Assembly (NCBI GenBank): GCA_023412855.1
Contig: JAEZRJ010000030.1
Coordinates: 1-50,399, forward strand
Direction of reading: 5' to 3'
DNA from: Bacillota bacterium
Lineage (GTDB): Bacteria; Bacillota; Clostridia; Lachnospirales; Lachnospiraceae
DNA length: 50,399 bases
The translations under genes were made by a program, and so were the position numbers. Positions 9,291 through 19,041 of this stretch are shown here, in pieces (positions within the stretch are counted from its first letter, which is position 1; each line of letters begins with the position of its first letter). The notes beneath the pieces are model-generated. The model worked only from the letters and a program-made list of their open reading frames with translations, was not told where the DNA came from and did no database searches.

Positions 9291-9772
9291 TCCTCATCCT
9301 CCCAATCCAGATCGGAAGAGTCCATCAGCTCTCCCTCTACCTTATCCACATAGAGCTGTCCGTCCAAGTGGTCCAGTTCATGGCAGATAGCACGTGCCAA
9401 AAGTTCTGTTCCCTCGATTTCATAAGGCTCCATGTTCTCATTTAAAGCCACCGCCTTCACATAATTTGGCCTCGTGACCGTTCCCGTCTTGCCCGGAACG
9501 CTGAGACATGCCTCGCTGCCCGTCTGCTCACCGCTTATTTCTACGATTCGCGGATTGATAAGCACATAAGGGTCCTCTCCCGTCACATCGATTACGACGA
9601 TTCTTTTTAATATACCTACCTGCGGCGCCGCAAGCCCCACGCCGTAAGCTTCATACATGGTATCTAACATATCGTCGATCAGCTCCCTTATGCGGGGCGT
9701 CATTTCTTTTACCTCTTTACACTTTTTTGTTAATACCTCATCCCCGATTTCTCTTATGTTTCTGATTGCCAT
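9287..9772 (-). CDS. def: Peptide deformylase
   Basis: A 161-residue metal hydrolase that removes the formyl group from nascent proteins. All three family motifs are present: GVGLAAPQVG (motif 1), EACLSVPG (motif 2, cysteine ligand) and HELDHLDG (motif 3, HEXXH). The length and EACLS motif fit type 1 enzymes. The gene sits 23 bp after priA and overlaps fmt by 4 nt. The acidic tail (DSSDLDWEDEE) is not part of the catalytic fold. Confidence 0.96.
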   Translation of the reverse strand: MAIRNIREIGDEVLTKKCKEVKEMTPRIRELIDDMLDTMYEAYGVGLAAPQVGILKRIVVIDVTGEDPYVLINPRIVEISGEQTGSEACLSVPGKTGTVTRPNYVKAVALNENMEPYEIEGTELLARAICHELDHLDGQLYVDKVEGELMDSSDLDWEDEE

Positions 9773-9795
9773 TGTTACTTCATCCTTTCTTATTT

Positions 9796-12072
9796 CTAAT
9801 AGGAACTCATCGGATCGAAGTCGAACTGAACCGTTTCCGTCTTCAGCTCCTCCTTTTTTTTACGCTCTCCGATATAAGTTTCCAGCATATTTTTTATTTC
9901 CACCAATTTATGATATTCCGCATTCTTAATATAGAGCATATAGCGGTAAATATCGTTGACCCTTCCTACGGATGCCGACGCCGGACCGATAACATTTGTT
10001 CCGTCGTCAGCCGCCCTCATTTTTTCCCTTACCAGTTCCCCCATAACTTTCGCAAGCTCAAGTCCGGTCTCTTCCACCGCCGAAGCGATGAATACTGCCA
10101 ACATATGGGATGCCGGCGGATAGTGAAGCAGCTCTCTGTAAAACATTTCCTCCTCAAAAAAGGATTGATAGTCCTGACTCGCCGCATGTACGATGCTATA
10201 GTGCTCCGGATCATAGGTCTGGATGACTACTTCTCCCGGCTTGCCGCTTCTTCCGGCCCGGCCCGCTGCCTGCGTCAGTAATTGAAAGGTACGCTCACCC
10301 GCCCGGTAATCGTTCACATGCAGCGATAAATCTGCCGCCAGAATTCCCACTAAGGTCACATCCGGAAAATCGTGTCCTTTTACGATCATTTGCGTGCCTA
10401 CCAGGATATCGGCTTCCCCGTTCGCAAAACCGCTTAAAATTTCTTCATAGCTGTCCTTCGTACGGGTGGTATCCGCATCCATCCGAAGCACCCGTGCCCC
10501 CGGAAACTCTTTATGAAGCACTTCCTCTATCTGCTGAGTTCCCGCCCGGAATCCCAGAATATATTTGGAACCGCAAGAGGGGCAGAGCTTCACTGACGGC
10601 TCCTCATGCCCGCAGTAGTGGCAAACAAGCTTCCCGTTTCTATGCTCCGACAAAGAAACATCGCAATGCGGACATTTCATTACATGCCCGCAGGCGCGGC
10701 AGGAGATAAATCCCGCATAACCTCTCCGGTTCAGGAAGAGAATGGTCTGCTCTCCTGCCTCTAAACGCTCTCCTATGAGGTCGTGAAGCCTTCTGCTGAA
10801 AATGGAGCGGTTTCCTCCCTTTAATTCTTCCCTTAAATCCACAGTATAAACAGTAGGCAGTTCTCCTCCCGCCTGCCTTTTCTTAAGCTCGTACAGCTTA
10901 TATTCTCCTTTTTTTGCCCTGTCATAGGATTCCAGGGAGGGAGTTGCGGAACCCAGCACCACGAAAGCCCCGTGCATCGATGCAATTTTTATTGCAGTCT
11001 CCCTGGCATGATATTTCGGCATGACTTCGCTTTTATATGTACTCTCATGTTCTTCATCTATGATAATCAGTCCCAGTTCAGGAAAAGGAGTAAAAAGCGC
11101 GGATCTCGGTCCGATGATCACATCAATTTCTTTCTTTTTCGCCCTTTCGCACTGATCATATTTTTCACCCTTGGATAAGGTAGAATTCATCACCGATACT
11201 CTGCTGCCAAAACATTTATAAAAACGCAGTACCGTCTGATAGGTCAGCGCTATTTCCGGAATCAGGACAATAGCTTGTTTTCCTCTTCTTACAATCTCTT
11301 CGATCAGCTTAAGATAGACCTCTGTCTTGCCGCTCCCCGTAATCCCATGAATGAGACAGGTGGTTCTTACTCCCGCGTCATAGGAGGATATGATGTCCCC
11401 GCATACGAAGCGCTGCTCCTCGCTCAACTCCTTTTTTGTTCCATAGCTCTCATTCCGGACATCTTCCTTATCCGCCATGAACTCTACGGGATTGCGGTAG
11501 CTGCTTTCTATTGTTATCCGAAGAGCACCCTGCTTTTCCAAACTCTCTAAGGTCTTCATGGAAACATGAAGCTTTCCGGTAAGAATCGGCACAGGAATCT
11601 CACTTTCCTTTATCAGTTCATCCAACACTCTCGCCTTCGCCACTTGTTTCTTTGCTCTGCACTCCTCCTGAAAGGCTTTTGCATTCTCCTTTGTAAGAAG
11701 GAGTTCACAAGCTTTCTTTTCCACCTTCTTTATCTTCTGCTTTGCGGGGAGCACAGTCTTTAAGGCTGCAATCATTGTAGAGCCATACTGCTCCTTCATC
11801 CATGCCGCCAGGCGGATATAATTGTCCTGCGCCGTTACGTCCTTTTCCTCCGCATAGGCTATGCTCTTTAGCTTCTCCGGCGCAAATTCTGCCCTATCCG
11901 TTATTTCAATAACATATCCTTTTCTCAAATGGTTTCCCGCACCAAAGGGCACCGCTACGCAGGTCCCTACCTCAAGTCCGCTTCTTAGTTCGGGCGGAAT
12001 TACATACTGGAAAGGCCGGTCTACTTTCTCATGGGATATGTCGATTATGATGTTTGCATATTTTCCTTCCAT
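9796..12072 (-). CDS. priA: Primosomal protein N' (PriA helicase)
   Basis: A 758-residue 3'-5' superfamily 2 DNA helicase that restarts stalled replication forks. The N-terminal 3'-DNA-binding domain comes first. The helicase core follows with GITGSGKTEVYL (Walker A), IDEEHES (DEAH-type Walker B) and GSATPSLES (motif III). A zinc-binding insert with paired CxxC clusters follows (CRACGHVMKCPHC and CHYCGHEEPSVKLCPSC). The motif GRAGRSGKPGEV is motif VI. The ATG at 12072 has AAGGAG upstream and lies 28 bp inside the murE 3' end, indicating coupling. Confidence 0.96.
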   Translation of the reverse strand: MEGKYANIIIDISHEKVDRPFQYVIPPELRSGLEVGTCVAVPFGAGNHLRKGYVIEITDRAEFAPEKLKSIAYAEEKDVTAQDNYIRLAAWMKEQYGSTMIAALKTVLPAKQKIKKVEKKACELLLTKENAKAFQEECRAKKQVAKARVLDELIKESEIPVPILTGKLHVSMKTLESLEKQGALRITIESSYRNPVEFMADKEDVRNESYGTKKELSEEQRFVCGDIISSYDAGVRTTCLIHGITGSGKTEVYLKLIEEIVRRGKQAIVLIPEIALTYQTVLRFYKCFGSRVSVMNSTLSKGEKYDQCERAKKKEIDVIIGPRSALFTPFPELGLIIIDEEHESTYKSEVMPKYHARETAIKIASMHGAFVVLGSATPSLESYDRAKKGEYKLYELKKRQAGGELPTVYTVDLREELKGGNRSIFSRRLHDLIGERLEAGEQTILFLNRRGYAGFISCRACGHVMKCPHCDVSLSEHRNGKLVCHYCGHEEPSVKLCPSCGSKYILGFRAGTQQIEEVLHKEFPGARVLRMDADTTRTKDSYEEILSGFANGEADILVGTQMIVKGHDFPDVTLVGILAADLSLHVNDYRAGERTFQLLTQAAGRAGRSGKPGEVVIQTYDPEHYSIVHAASQDYQSFFEEEMFYRELLHYPPASHMLAVFIASAVEETGLELAKVMGELVREKMRAADDGTNVIGPASASVGRVNDIYRYMLYIKNAEYHKLVEIKNMLETYIGERKKKEELKTETVQFDFDPMSSY

Positions 12073-13541
12073 CCGCGCTCCTTCAGGATATCCCGAATAA
12101 GGTCCCTCTCGTCCATCGGATATTTTATCCCTTCTATCTCCTGATAATCCTCGTGTCCCTTGCCCGCGAGAACTATAATATCTCCCGGCTCTCCATGGTC
12201 GATCGCATATGCGATCGCCTCTTTTCTATCGCAGACTTCCACATATTTCCCATCGGTTCTTCCGATTCCTATCTTAATATCATCTATGATGTCCTGAGGC
12301 TTTTCAAATCTGGGATTATCCGAAGTGATAATCGTCAAATCCGCCAGCCTTCCGCTCACTTCTCCCATTTCATACCGGCGCATCTTCGAACGGTTACCGC
12401 CGCAGCCGAACAGACATACCAACCTGTTGGGTTCATATTCCTTCAGGGTGCTCAACAGACTCTCCAGACTCATCGCATTATGTGCATAGTCTATGATCAG
12501 CGTAAATTCGTCGGACACCTTGACCATCTCTATTCTGCCCTTTACCCTCGCTTCCATGAAGGCTTTTCTTATCGCCTCTGCCTCTACGCCGAAATGCCTG
12601 CAAATAGCAATCGCCGTAAGTGCGTTGTATGCGCTGAACCTTCCGGGATTGATCACCTCCACCGTAAAGTCCATAAGCCCCTTCACATCGAAGAGTATAC
12701 CCAGCTCTCCCGGTCTCTTAATGAGTGATAAGTTCTGCGCGCTCAAATCCGCTTCTTCATCGAAACCGTAAGTTTCTATCATGCAGGTATGATTTTTCGT
12801 CACTTCTCTCCAGTGAGAATCGTCCCTGTTCACGATGCCCACGCGGCATTGCCTGAAAAGGAGCGCCTTACATTCCAAATATTCTTTAAAATCCGCATGT
12901 TCATCCTGGCCGATATGGTCCGGCTCTAAATTGGTAAATATCCCCAGGTCAAAAATAAAGCCCTGCGTTCTATGAAGCTTAAATCCTTGAGAAGAGGCCT
13001 CCATAACGACAACATCACAGCCGGCATCCGCCATTTGCCTGAAATATTCCTGTATCAAGTAGGATTCCGGCGTAGTATTGAGCGAATGCAGTCTCTTCGT
13101 ACCGATGATCACCTCGATGGTCCCGATAAGCCCTACCTTGTACCCCGCATTTTCCAAGATGGCTTTCACCAGATATGAGGTAGTGGTCTTGCCCTTCGTT
13201 CCGGTAATTCCGATGACCTTCATCTGCTGCGCGGGATTACCGAACCAGGCTGCCGATAAAAATGCCAAAGCATAACGGGTATCCGCCACTTTAATTATGG
13301 TAGTTCCCAACTCCTTTGGAACTTCCACGTCCTTTTCCACAACAAGAACCCTGGCCCCCTTCTCGGCAGCCTCTTTTGCAAAGTCATGGCCATCTGCCTT
13401 GGCTCCTGAAATGCAGACGAACAAGCACCCTTGTGTTACTTTACGGGAGTCGTAAACTAACGCATCGACGCTTGCCTCCACCTTCCCCATCCGACATTCG
13501 TATTCCAGCTTTTCCAGCAATTTTCTCAGTTCCATCTTCAT
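12045..13541 (-). CDS. murE: UDP-N-acetylmuramoyl-tripeptide synthetase MurE
   Basis: A 498-residue Mur ligase adding the third amino acid to UDP-MurNAc-L-Ala-D-Glu. The N-terminal UDP-binding domain is followed by the ATP motif GITGTKGKTTTSYLV and the central ligase domain. The C-terminal domain carries SDNPRFEKP. The DNPR tetrapeptide is the signature of meso-diaminopimelate-adding MurE, so the peptidoglycan is predicted to contain mDAP. The start at 13541 follows a GGGAAAATGAAG region. The gene overlaps priA by 28 bp. Upstream is a repeat-rich 509-bp gap, which must contain its promoter. Confidence 0.94.
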   Translation of the reverse strand: MKMELRKLLEKLEYECRMGKVEASVDALVYDSRKVTQGCLFVCISGAKADGHDFAKEAAEKGARVLVVEKDVEVPKELGTTIIKVADTRYALAFLSAAWFGNPAQQMKVIGITGTKGKTTTSYLVKAILENAGYKVGLIGTIEVIIGTKRLHSLNTTPESYLIQEYFRQMADAGCDVVVMEASSQGFKLHRTQGFIFDLGIFTNLEPDHIGQDEHADFKEYLECKALLFRQCRVGIVNRDDSHWREVTKNHTCMIETYGFDEEADLSAQNLSLIKRPGELGILFDVKGLMDFTVEVINPGRFSAYNALTAIAICRHFGVEAEAIRKAFMEARVKGRIEMVKVSDEFTLIIDYAHNAMSLESLLSTLKEYEPNRLVCLFGCGGNRSKMRRYEMGEVSGRLADLTIITSDNPRFEKPQDIIDDIKIGIGRTDGKYVEVCDRKEAIAYAIDHGEPGDIIVLAGKGHEDYQEIEGIKYPMDERDLIRDILKERGWKENMQTS

Positions 13542-13628
13542 TTTCCCTCTTTTCTTTTAAAAGAATAGCATGGATATTCACTTTTTTCAACTTCTGCCCT
13601 TAAGTCTTGCCCTTAATGAAAGTATTCC

Positions 13629-13761
13629 ATTACTGTTCACGCAGTAGCTTAACACTTGCTGTTAAGCTACGTAAGAACGTGATTCAAAAGATGATTTCTG
13701 CTTCGCAGAGCGAATATACATGCAGAAATCATGCGTTGCTGAGAACGGAGTGAACAGTAAT
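13629..13761 (-). mobile_element. Family A MITE-like element, copy A1 (133 bp)
   Basis: Exactly 133 bp with termini ATTACTGTTCAC and GTGAACAGTAAT, a perfect 12-bp inverted repeat. It is in the opposite orientation to copies A2-A4. In element orientation it has the hairpin ATGATTTCTGC/GCAGAAATCAT, then GTAGCTTAACA-GCAAG-TGTTAAGCTAC. The outermost base pair is A-T here but G-C in the other copies. No clear flanking target duplication is visible, unlike A2-A4. There is no ORF inside. Confidence 0.8.
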
Positions 13762-13899
13762 GCACTTTAAAAAAGGTTTATATTTAATTTATCTTTTTTA
13801 AATAATTTGAACACACATTCTTCACATATAAGCCTTATAGTATTAATCAAGATAGTTGAAAACTCACTATCTCCCCCCCTCATAAGAAAATGCGAAAAG

Positions 13900-13922
13900 G
13901 TCCGGTAACCCCGGACTTTTTT
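13900..13922. terminator. Rho-independent terminator, possibly bidirectional
   Basis: GTCCGG-TAACC-CCGGAC followed on the plus strand by six T. Read on the minus strand, the same stem is followed by CTTTTC. On the minus strand it would end transcription from the sugar kinase gene (stop 14051) before murE. The better T-run is on the plus strand, where no gene is visible upstream. Confidence 0.65.
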
Positions 13923-13924
13923 GC

Positions 13925-14038
13925 AATAGGAAAGTGCTCCTATTACATAAAAGATAGATGCGCAGCTACGCGCGCGGAACAAAAGCTGTGCTATCAAAGT
14001 ATTTGGCCACGCAAGTGTGCGAAGCACACTTTTGTTCC
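13925..14038 (+). repeat. Family B composite palindromic repeat, copy B1
   Basis: A three-part repeat. First is the small hairpin AATAGGA-AAGTGC-TCCTATT. Next is a GC-rich segment with ATGCGCAGCTACGCGCGC. Last is a large palindrome from GGAACAAAAG to CTTTTGTTCC with GTGCT/AGCAC nearby. It ends 12 bp from the stop of the sugar kinase gene. Other copies are at 23537, 25191 (truncated), 40121 (remnant) and 47515. Confidence 0.75.
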
Positions 14039-14050
14039 ATTCTCCAGTTC

Positions 14051-14980
14051 TCAGTCTTTCTTCTCAATCTGCACCTTAGCGAGCAGTTCTTTCGAAAGTC
14101 CCAACGCAATCTCTCCGCTTTGGAACGTAGCCGCACTGGATGCTGCCGTCGCTGCCGCCCTCTTCAAAGAAGAAAAGTCATCCTCACCTTCCAGTATGGA
14201 CATTGCATAGGAAGCCACCACGCTGTCGCCGCATCCTACTGTGTTTAGCGCCTTCACCGAAGGTGCCTTAGCCCATAATACACCCTCCTTAGAAACCGAT
14301 AGCAGCCCTTTCCCGCCCATAGAGACCACTACCTTTGCAATTCCTTCTTCGCACAGCTCTCTTGCCGCATCTGCAATATCCCCTATATCTGTTAGTTTAT
14401 GCCCCACCAGATATTCCAGTTCCTTCTGATTAGGCTTTATCATATAAGGGCAAGACTCTATGCCGAATCGAAGTGCTTCTCCGCTTGTATCCAGTATACA
14501 GATTTTTTTATTTTCATTTCCAATTTTAATCAGCCTTTTATAAATATCAGTGCGTATTCCTCTGGCTACGCTGCCTGAGAGCACGACCAACTCGCATTCC
14601 TTTATTGCCTCTTCATAGCTTTTTACGAATAGTTCCAGTTCTTCATCGGATACCTCCGGTCCCGGCTCAAGAAGCTCTGTCACATAACCATCCCCGGCAA
14701 GAACGTTTATGTTGCTCCTTGTCTCTCCCGCCACCTTGGTAAAGCGGCAGTCTGCTCCTATGCTTTTCATATAATCTTCGATAAACAGCCCCGTATAGCC
14801 GCCCAACAGCCCGCATGTCATAACAGGATGTTCGCACTGCCTCAGTATCTTCGCCACGTTAACGCCTTTTCCTCCCGCAATGTTCTGTGCCGTCTCCATA
14901 CGGTTGACCTGCCCAAGGATCAGAGAGTCTGTCGTGTATGTCTTGTCCACTGCCGGATTCAATGTTACCGTCAAAATCAT
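14051..14980 (-). CDS. PfkB-family sugar-phosphate kinase (1-phosphofructokinase/tagatose-6-P kinase type)
   Basis: A 309-residue ribokinase-fold kinase of the 1-phosphofructokinase/LacC group, phosphorylating a phosphorylated ketohexose with ATP. The N-terminus is MILTVTLNPAVDKTY and the first PfkB signature contains AGGKGVNVAKIL. The second signature, near residue 250, contains NTVGCGDSVVASYA, with the catalytic Asp in GDS. The cysteine before GDS replaces the more common alanine. No fruR or PTS gene is adjacent, so the substrate cannot be fixed. The gene follows recJ by 23 bp and is probably cotranscribed with it. It ends at a repeat and terminator cluster. Confidence 0.85.
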   Translation of the reverse strand: MILTVTLNPAVDKTYTTDSLILGQVNRMETAQNIAGGKGVNVAKILRQCEHPVMTCGLLGGYTGLFIEDYMKSIGADCRFTKVAGETRSNINVLAGDGYVTELLEPGPEVSDEELELFVKSYEEAIKECELVVLSGSVARGIRTDIYKRLIKIGNENKKICILDTSGEALRFGIESCPYMIKPNQKELEYLVGHKLTDIGDIADAARELCEEGIAKVVVSMGGKGLLSVSKEGVLWAKAPSVKALNTVGCGDSVVASYAMSILEGEDDFSSLKRAAATAASSAATFQSGEIALGLSKELLAKVQIEKKD

Positions 14981-15003
14981 AGTCTTCCTCTTTCTTATTT
15001 TCC

Positions 15004-16770
15004 TTATTTGTAGTTTTGCAGGACAATCTGGATGCTTTCCCTGCCTGCATAGCTGTTGATGGATGGATAATAGGTAATGCTTATGGGAATATCCCCTCTT
15101 CCGCCCTCAAGCATCCTCACTATGTTCTCTTTCCCTGCCTGTGCCGAGAGGAACTCATGAAACTTATCCAAGTCTCCGAAGTATACCATCTCATAGGAAC
15201 CGCCTTCTTCATCGCGTACGTTGTATTTGCCTACATTCTGATTCTTTCCCATTATTCTTGCATTTATAATATGTACATTCTTCTGTGCAAAAACCGGCTT
15301 ACTGTTTCCTACACCGAAAGGCTCCAATATCCCCAGTTCTCCGATGCGTTCCTTAGTAAGATAAGAAAACGGCATCGCCGCATCGATATGCACCTTCTCC
15401 TCGAAATCCTCCTCGGTCAAACGACAGGCTTCATTTATTTTTCTCCGGAAGCTTTCCACATTTTCTTCCTCCATGGAAAGTCCCGCCGCCATTTTGTGTC
15501 CGCCGTATTTCGTAAAATATTCCTTGCAGGCCGTCATCTCCTCATACATATGATACCCCTCGATGGAACGCCCTGAGCCCTTCACGCCATCCTCTCCTTT
15601 GGTGAGCACGAAGACGGGCCTTCCGTACTGCTCCCGCAGACGTCCCGCTATGATTCCGGCAAGGCTTTCGTGGCATTCCGGAAGGTAGACGACAAGGACC
15701 TTGTCCTTCTTCCATCCGGTCTTCTCAATACATTCTACTGCTTCTCCCGTTCCTTTTAAGGTCATTTCCTTCCGGCTATCGTTTAAATCCTTCAGCTCGG
15801 CAGCGATTTTTACCGCTTCCGAACGGCTCCTGCTGCTAAGCAGAGAGAGCGCCCTCTTGGCGGTATCCAGCCGTCCCGTGGCATTGATACAAGGCCCCAG
15901 TACAAAACCTATATGATAGGCTGATAACGGTTTGCCCTCCAGCCCGCATACCTCTATTAATGCCTTTAACCCTTGGTTCCTTGTGTGCTGCATATTTTGA
16001 AGCCCGCATTTTACAATAATACGGTTCTCATCTCTAAGCTCCATCACATCGCAGACGGTCGCAAAAGCAGCGATCTCCAAAAGCTCCTCCATGATTTCCA
16101 TCTCATCTTTCGGATGGAGGGAAGAAAATAAGGCCTGTACCACTTTGTATGCTACAACGCCTCCGCACACATTCTTATACGGGTAACCACACGCCTCCTG
16201 CTTAGGGTTCACTATCGCATCTGCTTCCGGAAGAATATAAATCCGCCTTCCATCCTCCTCTTCATAAGGAATCTCATGGTGATCGGTAATGATTACTTTC
16301 ATCCCCAACTCCCTGGCATAGCCCACCTGCGAAGCTGCTGCAATCCCGTTATCGCATGTAATAATTGTATCAATACCATCCTTATGTGCTTCTTCAATCA
16401 AGGAATCGTTCAGACCGTAGCCGTCCTTTATCCTGTGAGGGATTACCGTATCCACGTTTCCTCCGCAGGCACCTATCCCCCGCAGAAGAATATAGGAGGA
16501 GCATATCCCGTCCGCATCGTAATCTCCGATTACACGGATTCTCACCCCCTCCTTTATTTTATCGCAAAGCAATGCTACCGCCTTATCCATATCCTTAAGA
16601 AGACCCGGCGCATACATGTCCTGTCTGCCGCCCTTTAGATACATTCTTATCTCTTCTTCCTCGATAATATCTCTATTTCGTATGATTCTCGCCAATACCG
16701 GATCGATATTATATTTTTCCGCTATTTTATTAAAATCGGCTTTTTTCGCCGATATGAACCACTGTGCCAT
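15004..16770 (-). CDS. recJ: Single-stranded-DNA-specific exonuclease RecJ
   Basis: A 5'-3' ssDNA exonuclease of the DHH phosphoesterase family, acting in recombination and mismatch repair. Motifs are VIGDYDADGICSSYI (motif I), TCDNGIAA (motif II), ITDHHEIP (the DHH motif), GPCINATGR (motif IV) and GGHKMAAGLS in the DHHA1 domain. An OB-like C-terminal domain follows. I start at ATG 16770 (588 residues), where GGAGGAG sits eight bases upstream and the protein begins MAQWFISAK. The in-frame start at 16836 would add 22 residues before that point. The gene is 93 bp downstream of secDF, a common clostridial pairing. Confidence 0.94.
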   Translation of the reverse strand: MAQWFISAKKADFNKIAEKYNIDPVLARIIRNRDIIEEEEIRMYLKGGRQDMYAPGLLKDMDKAVALLCDKIKEGVRIRVIGDYDADGICSSYILLRGIGACGGNVDTVIPHRIKDGYGLNDSLIEEAHKDGIDTIITCDNGIAAASQVGYARELGMKVIITDHHEIPYEEEDGRRIYILPEADAIVNPKQEACGYPYKNVCGGVVAYKVVQALFSSLHPKDEMEIMEELLEIAAFATVCDVMELRDENRIIVKCGLQNMQHTRNQGLKALIEVCGLEGKPLSAYHIGFVLGPCINATGRLDTAKRALSLLSSRSRSEAVKIAAELKDLNDSRKEMTLKGTGEAVECIEKTGWKKDKVLVVYLPECHESLAGIIAGRLREQYGRPVFVLTKGEDGVKGSGRSIEGYHMYEEMTACKEYFTKYGGHKMAAGLSMEEENVESFRRKINEACRLTEEDFEEKVHIDAAMPFSYLTKERIGELGILEPFGVGNSKPVFAQKNVHIINARIMGKNQNVGKYNVRDEEGGSYEMVYFGDLDKFHEFLSAQAGKENIVRMLEGGRGDIPISITYYPSINSYAGRESIQIVLQNYK

Positions 16771-16863
16771 AAAACTGCTCCTCCGCAGCCGGCAGCGCTT
16801 CCAATACTTAAAAAGGCGGTACAACCCAACAGTCATACCGCCATAAGTATCCGTTTTGCCGGA

Positions 16864-19023
16864 TTATTTTGCTTTTGCTTTCTTTACTATTTTGGTACGG
16901 AATATATACCACATCGCTCCCGAGAGGCAGATGGAGGAATAAGCTCCGCATACGGTACCTACCATAAGCGGGAGTGCGAACTCCTTGATACTCGTTACAC
17001 CAAAGGCGTACAGAGCCAATATCATCAAAAATACAGTTAATGTCGTAAAAATACTTCTGGATAACGTCTGCGTAATACTCCTGTTAACTAACTCCTTCAA
17101 ATCCGCATTCCTTCCCGCCAAGGCCAGATTCTCCCTGACGCGGTCGAAGATAACGATGGTCGAGTTGATGGAGAAGCCGACAATTGTAAGCACACAGGCT
17201 ATGAAGGTGCCTCCTACGGATATTCTTGCCGCCGCGTAGAACACGATTACCACCAGCGCGTCGTTTAACAGCGCCAGCACGGAACTTGCACCGAAACGGA
17301 TATCCTTGAACCTGAACCAAATATAAACGAGGATACATGCCATCGATATCACCAGCGCAACCACAGCGTCTGACTGCATCTCATTGCTGATTGCCGAGCT
17401 GATCGTCTCAGATGTAATCGTACTTTCATCCACCGAGAAGTTCTCTACCATGGAATCCTTGATGGCCTGCCGTTCCTCTGAAGCCAGAGTTCTCGTCTTA
17501 AAGATAACCTGATTGGTATCCGCGACCTTCTGGGTCTGTACGTCACCGTCTCCGGTAATATCCTCGATCAACGGAACGACCTTGCTGTCGATATCCGCAA
17601 TGGACAAATCTTCATTAAAAGTAACGTTCGTGGACGTTCCGCCCACAAACTCGAGGCTATAGTTAAATGCGCTTCCCTTCGTCGTATGGTTAACGCCCAT
17701 TACAACAAAGCCGCCTACGATAATCGCTATGGAAATAGCGAAGAAAACCACTTTCTTGGATAAGAAATCTATGGTCTTTATCTCTTTTCCCACGCCGTAC
17801 AGTTTCACATTCTTAAGCCCTACCGCGTAACATGCGTTCATGATTAGCTTCGTAACAAAAAGTGCGGTAAACATAGACAAAACGATACCTAACGCCAAGG
17901 TCTGTGCAAAGCCCTTTACCGTACCCGAGCCCTTTAGTCCCAGAACGAGGGCCGCAATAAGAGTGGTGATATTACTGTCGATAATCGCGGGCATCGCCCT
18001 TTCAAAACCAATTTTAATAGAGGTCGGAATTGTCTTGCCGGTAGCCAGCTCTTCTCTGATTCTGGCGAAAATAATAACATTGGCATCCACCGCCATACCG
18101 ATGGATAGAATAATACCTGCAATACCCGGCAGAGTCAAAGTAATTTCAAAAGCATTCAAAAGTACTACGATGAGCGCCGTATAAACTGCAAGTGCCAGAC
18201 TGGCTGCCGCACCCATCACATAATATACGACTACCATAAATACGACTACCATAACAAAGCCGACAGCGCCTGCCTTTAAGCTCGTGCTGATCGCCTCCGA
18301 TCCTAACTGTGCGCCTACTACATTGGAGCGAAGCTCCTCTAGCTGCAGCTTCAACCCACCGATACGAATGGTAGAAGCCAGACTCTCAGCCTCCTCGTAG
18401 GAAGACATACCCGTAATGACCGCTTGTCCGTCCGTAATCTCAGCTTGTACGGCCGGTCTGCTGATAACGGCATCATCATAGATGATATAGATAATATCAT
18501 GGGTAGGATAAGCCGCCTTCGTTGCCGCAGCGAATTTTTCCTTTCCTTCGCTCGTCATAGTGAGCTGTACGACGAACTGGCTGTTTCCCATACTGTCCTG
18601 CTGGCTTCCCGCCTCCGCATTCGCGATATCGGTACCGGACAGAACTTCTTCGTTAGCAGAATTCATAAATACGAGGGAACCCGGCTTGCCAAGCTCCTCT
18701 AAGATGGCATGTTCATCGGAAACGCCCGGAATCTCAATGTTGATTCTATCCGCACCTTCCTTATATACCTGTGCCTCCGTGCTGTAGTTCTCCACACGCT
18801 TCTGTAACTTGTAGACGGTATCCGCCATATCCTCGTCCGTAGGAACTTCATCCCCTACTACCTGATAGGTTATGCTCACGCCGCCCGCAAGGTCCAGACC
18901 GAGCTTGATGCCTGAGGCTGCTCCGGCTTTTTCGGTTCCTATACCTTCCACAGCCGTAAAGGTAAGTCCGGCCAGCGCCAAAACCATTACAAGTAAAATA
19001 ATGACTGCTTTTCTCTTCTTCAT
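16864..19023 (-). CDS. secDF: Fused protein translocase subunit SecDF
   Basis: A 719-residue inner-membrane RND-type protein that uses the proton-motive force to help SecYEG export. SecD and SecF are in one chain. The SecD half has an N-terminal helix, the LGLDLAGGVS signature, an external P1 domain and the motif GMAVDANVIIFARIREE. The SecF half begins around residue 430 with another helix, the LEFVGGTSTNV motif and IVGFSINSTIVIFDRVRENL. About 12 membrane helices are expected. The ATG at 19023 has AAGGAG upstream. It lies directly downstream of the SCIFF maturase, as in many Clostridia. Confidence 0.94.
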   Translation of the reverse strand: MKKRKAVIILLVMVLALAGLTFTAVEGIGTEKAGAASGIKLGLDLAGGVSITYQVVGDEVPTDEDMADTVYKLQKRVENYSTEAQVYKEGADRINIEIPGVSDEHAILEELGKPGSLVFMNSANEEVLSGTDIANAEAGSQQDSMGNSQFVVQLTMTSEGKEKFAAATKAAYPTHDIIYIIYDDAVISRPAVQAEITDGQAVITGMSSYEEAESLASTIRIGGLKLQLEELRSNVVGAQLGSEAISTSLKAGAVGFVMVVVFMVVVYYVMGAAASLALAVYTALIVVLLNAFEITLTLPGIAGIILSIGMAVDANVIIFARIREELATGKTIPTSIKIGFERAMPAIIDSNITTLIAALVLGLKGSGTVKGFAQTLALGIVLSMFTALFVTKLIMNACYAVGLKNVKLYGVGKEIKTIDFLSKKVVFFAISIAIIVGGFVVMGVNHTTKGSAFNYSLEFVGGTSTNVTFNEDLSIADIDSKVVPLIEDITGDGDVQTQKVADTNQVIFKTRTLASEERQAIKDSMVENFSVDESTITSETISSAISNEMQSDAVVALVISMACILVYIWFRFKDIRFGASSVLALLNDALVVIVFYAAARISVGGTFIACVLTIVGFSINSTIVIFDRVRENLALAGRNADLKELVNRSITQTLSRSIFTTLTVFLMILALYAFGVTSIKEFALPLMVGTVCGAYSSICLSGAMWYIFRTKIVKKAKAK

Positions 19024-19041
19024 CTTCTTATTATCTCCTTT

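Noticed and set aside
13767..14027. Minus-strand 86-codon ORF in the gap before murE
   Set aside because: It spans a terminator hairpin and repeat B1, has no ribosome-binding site and looks like no protein family.
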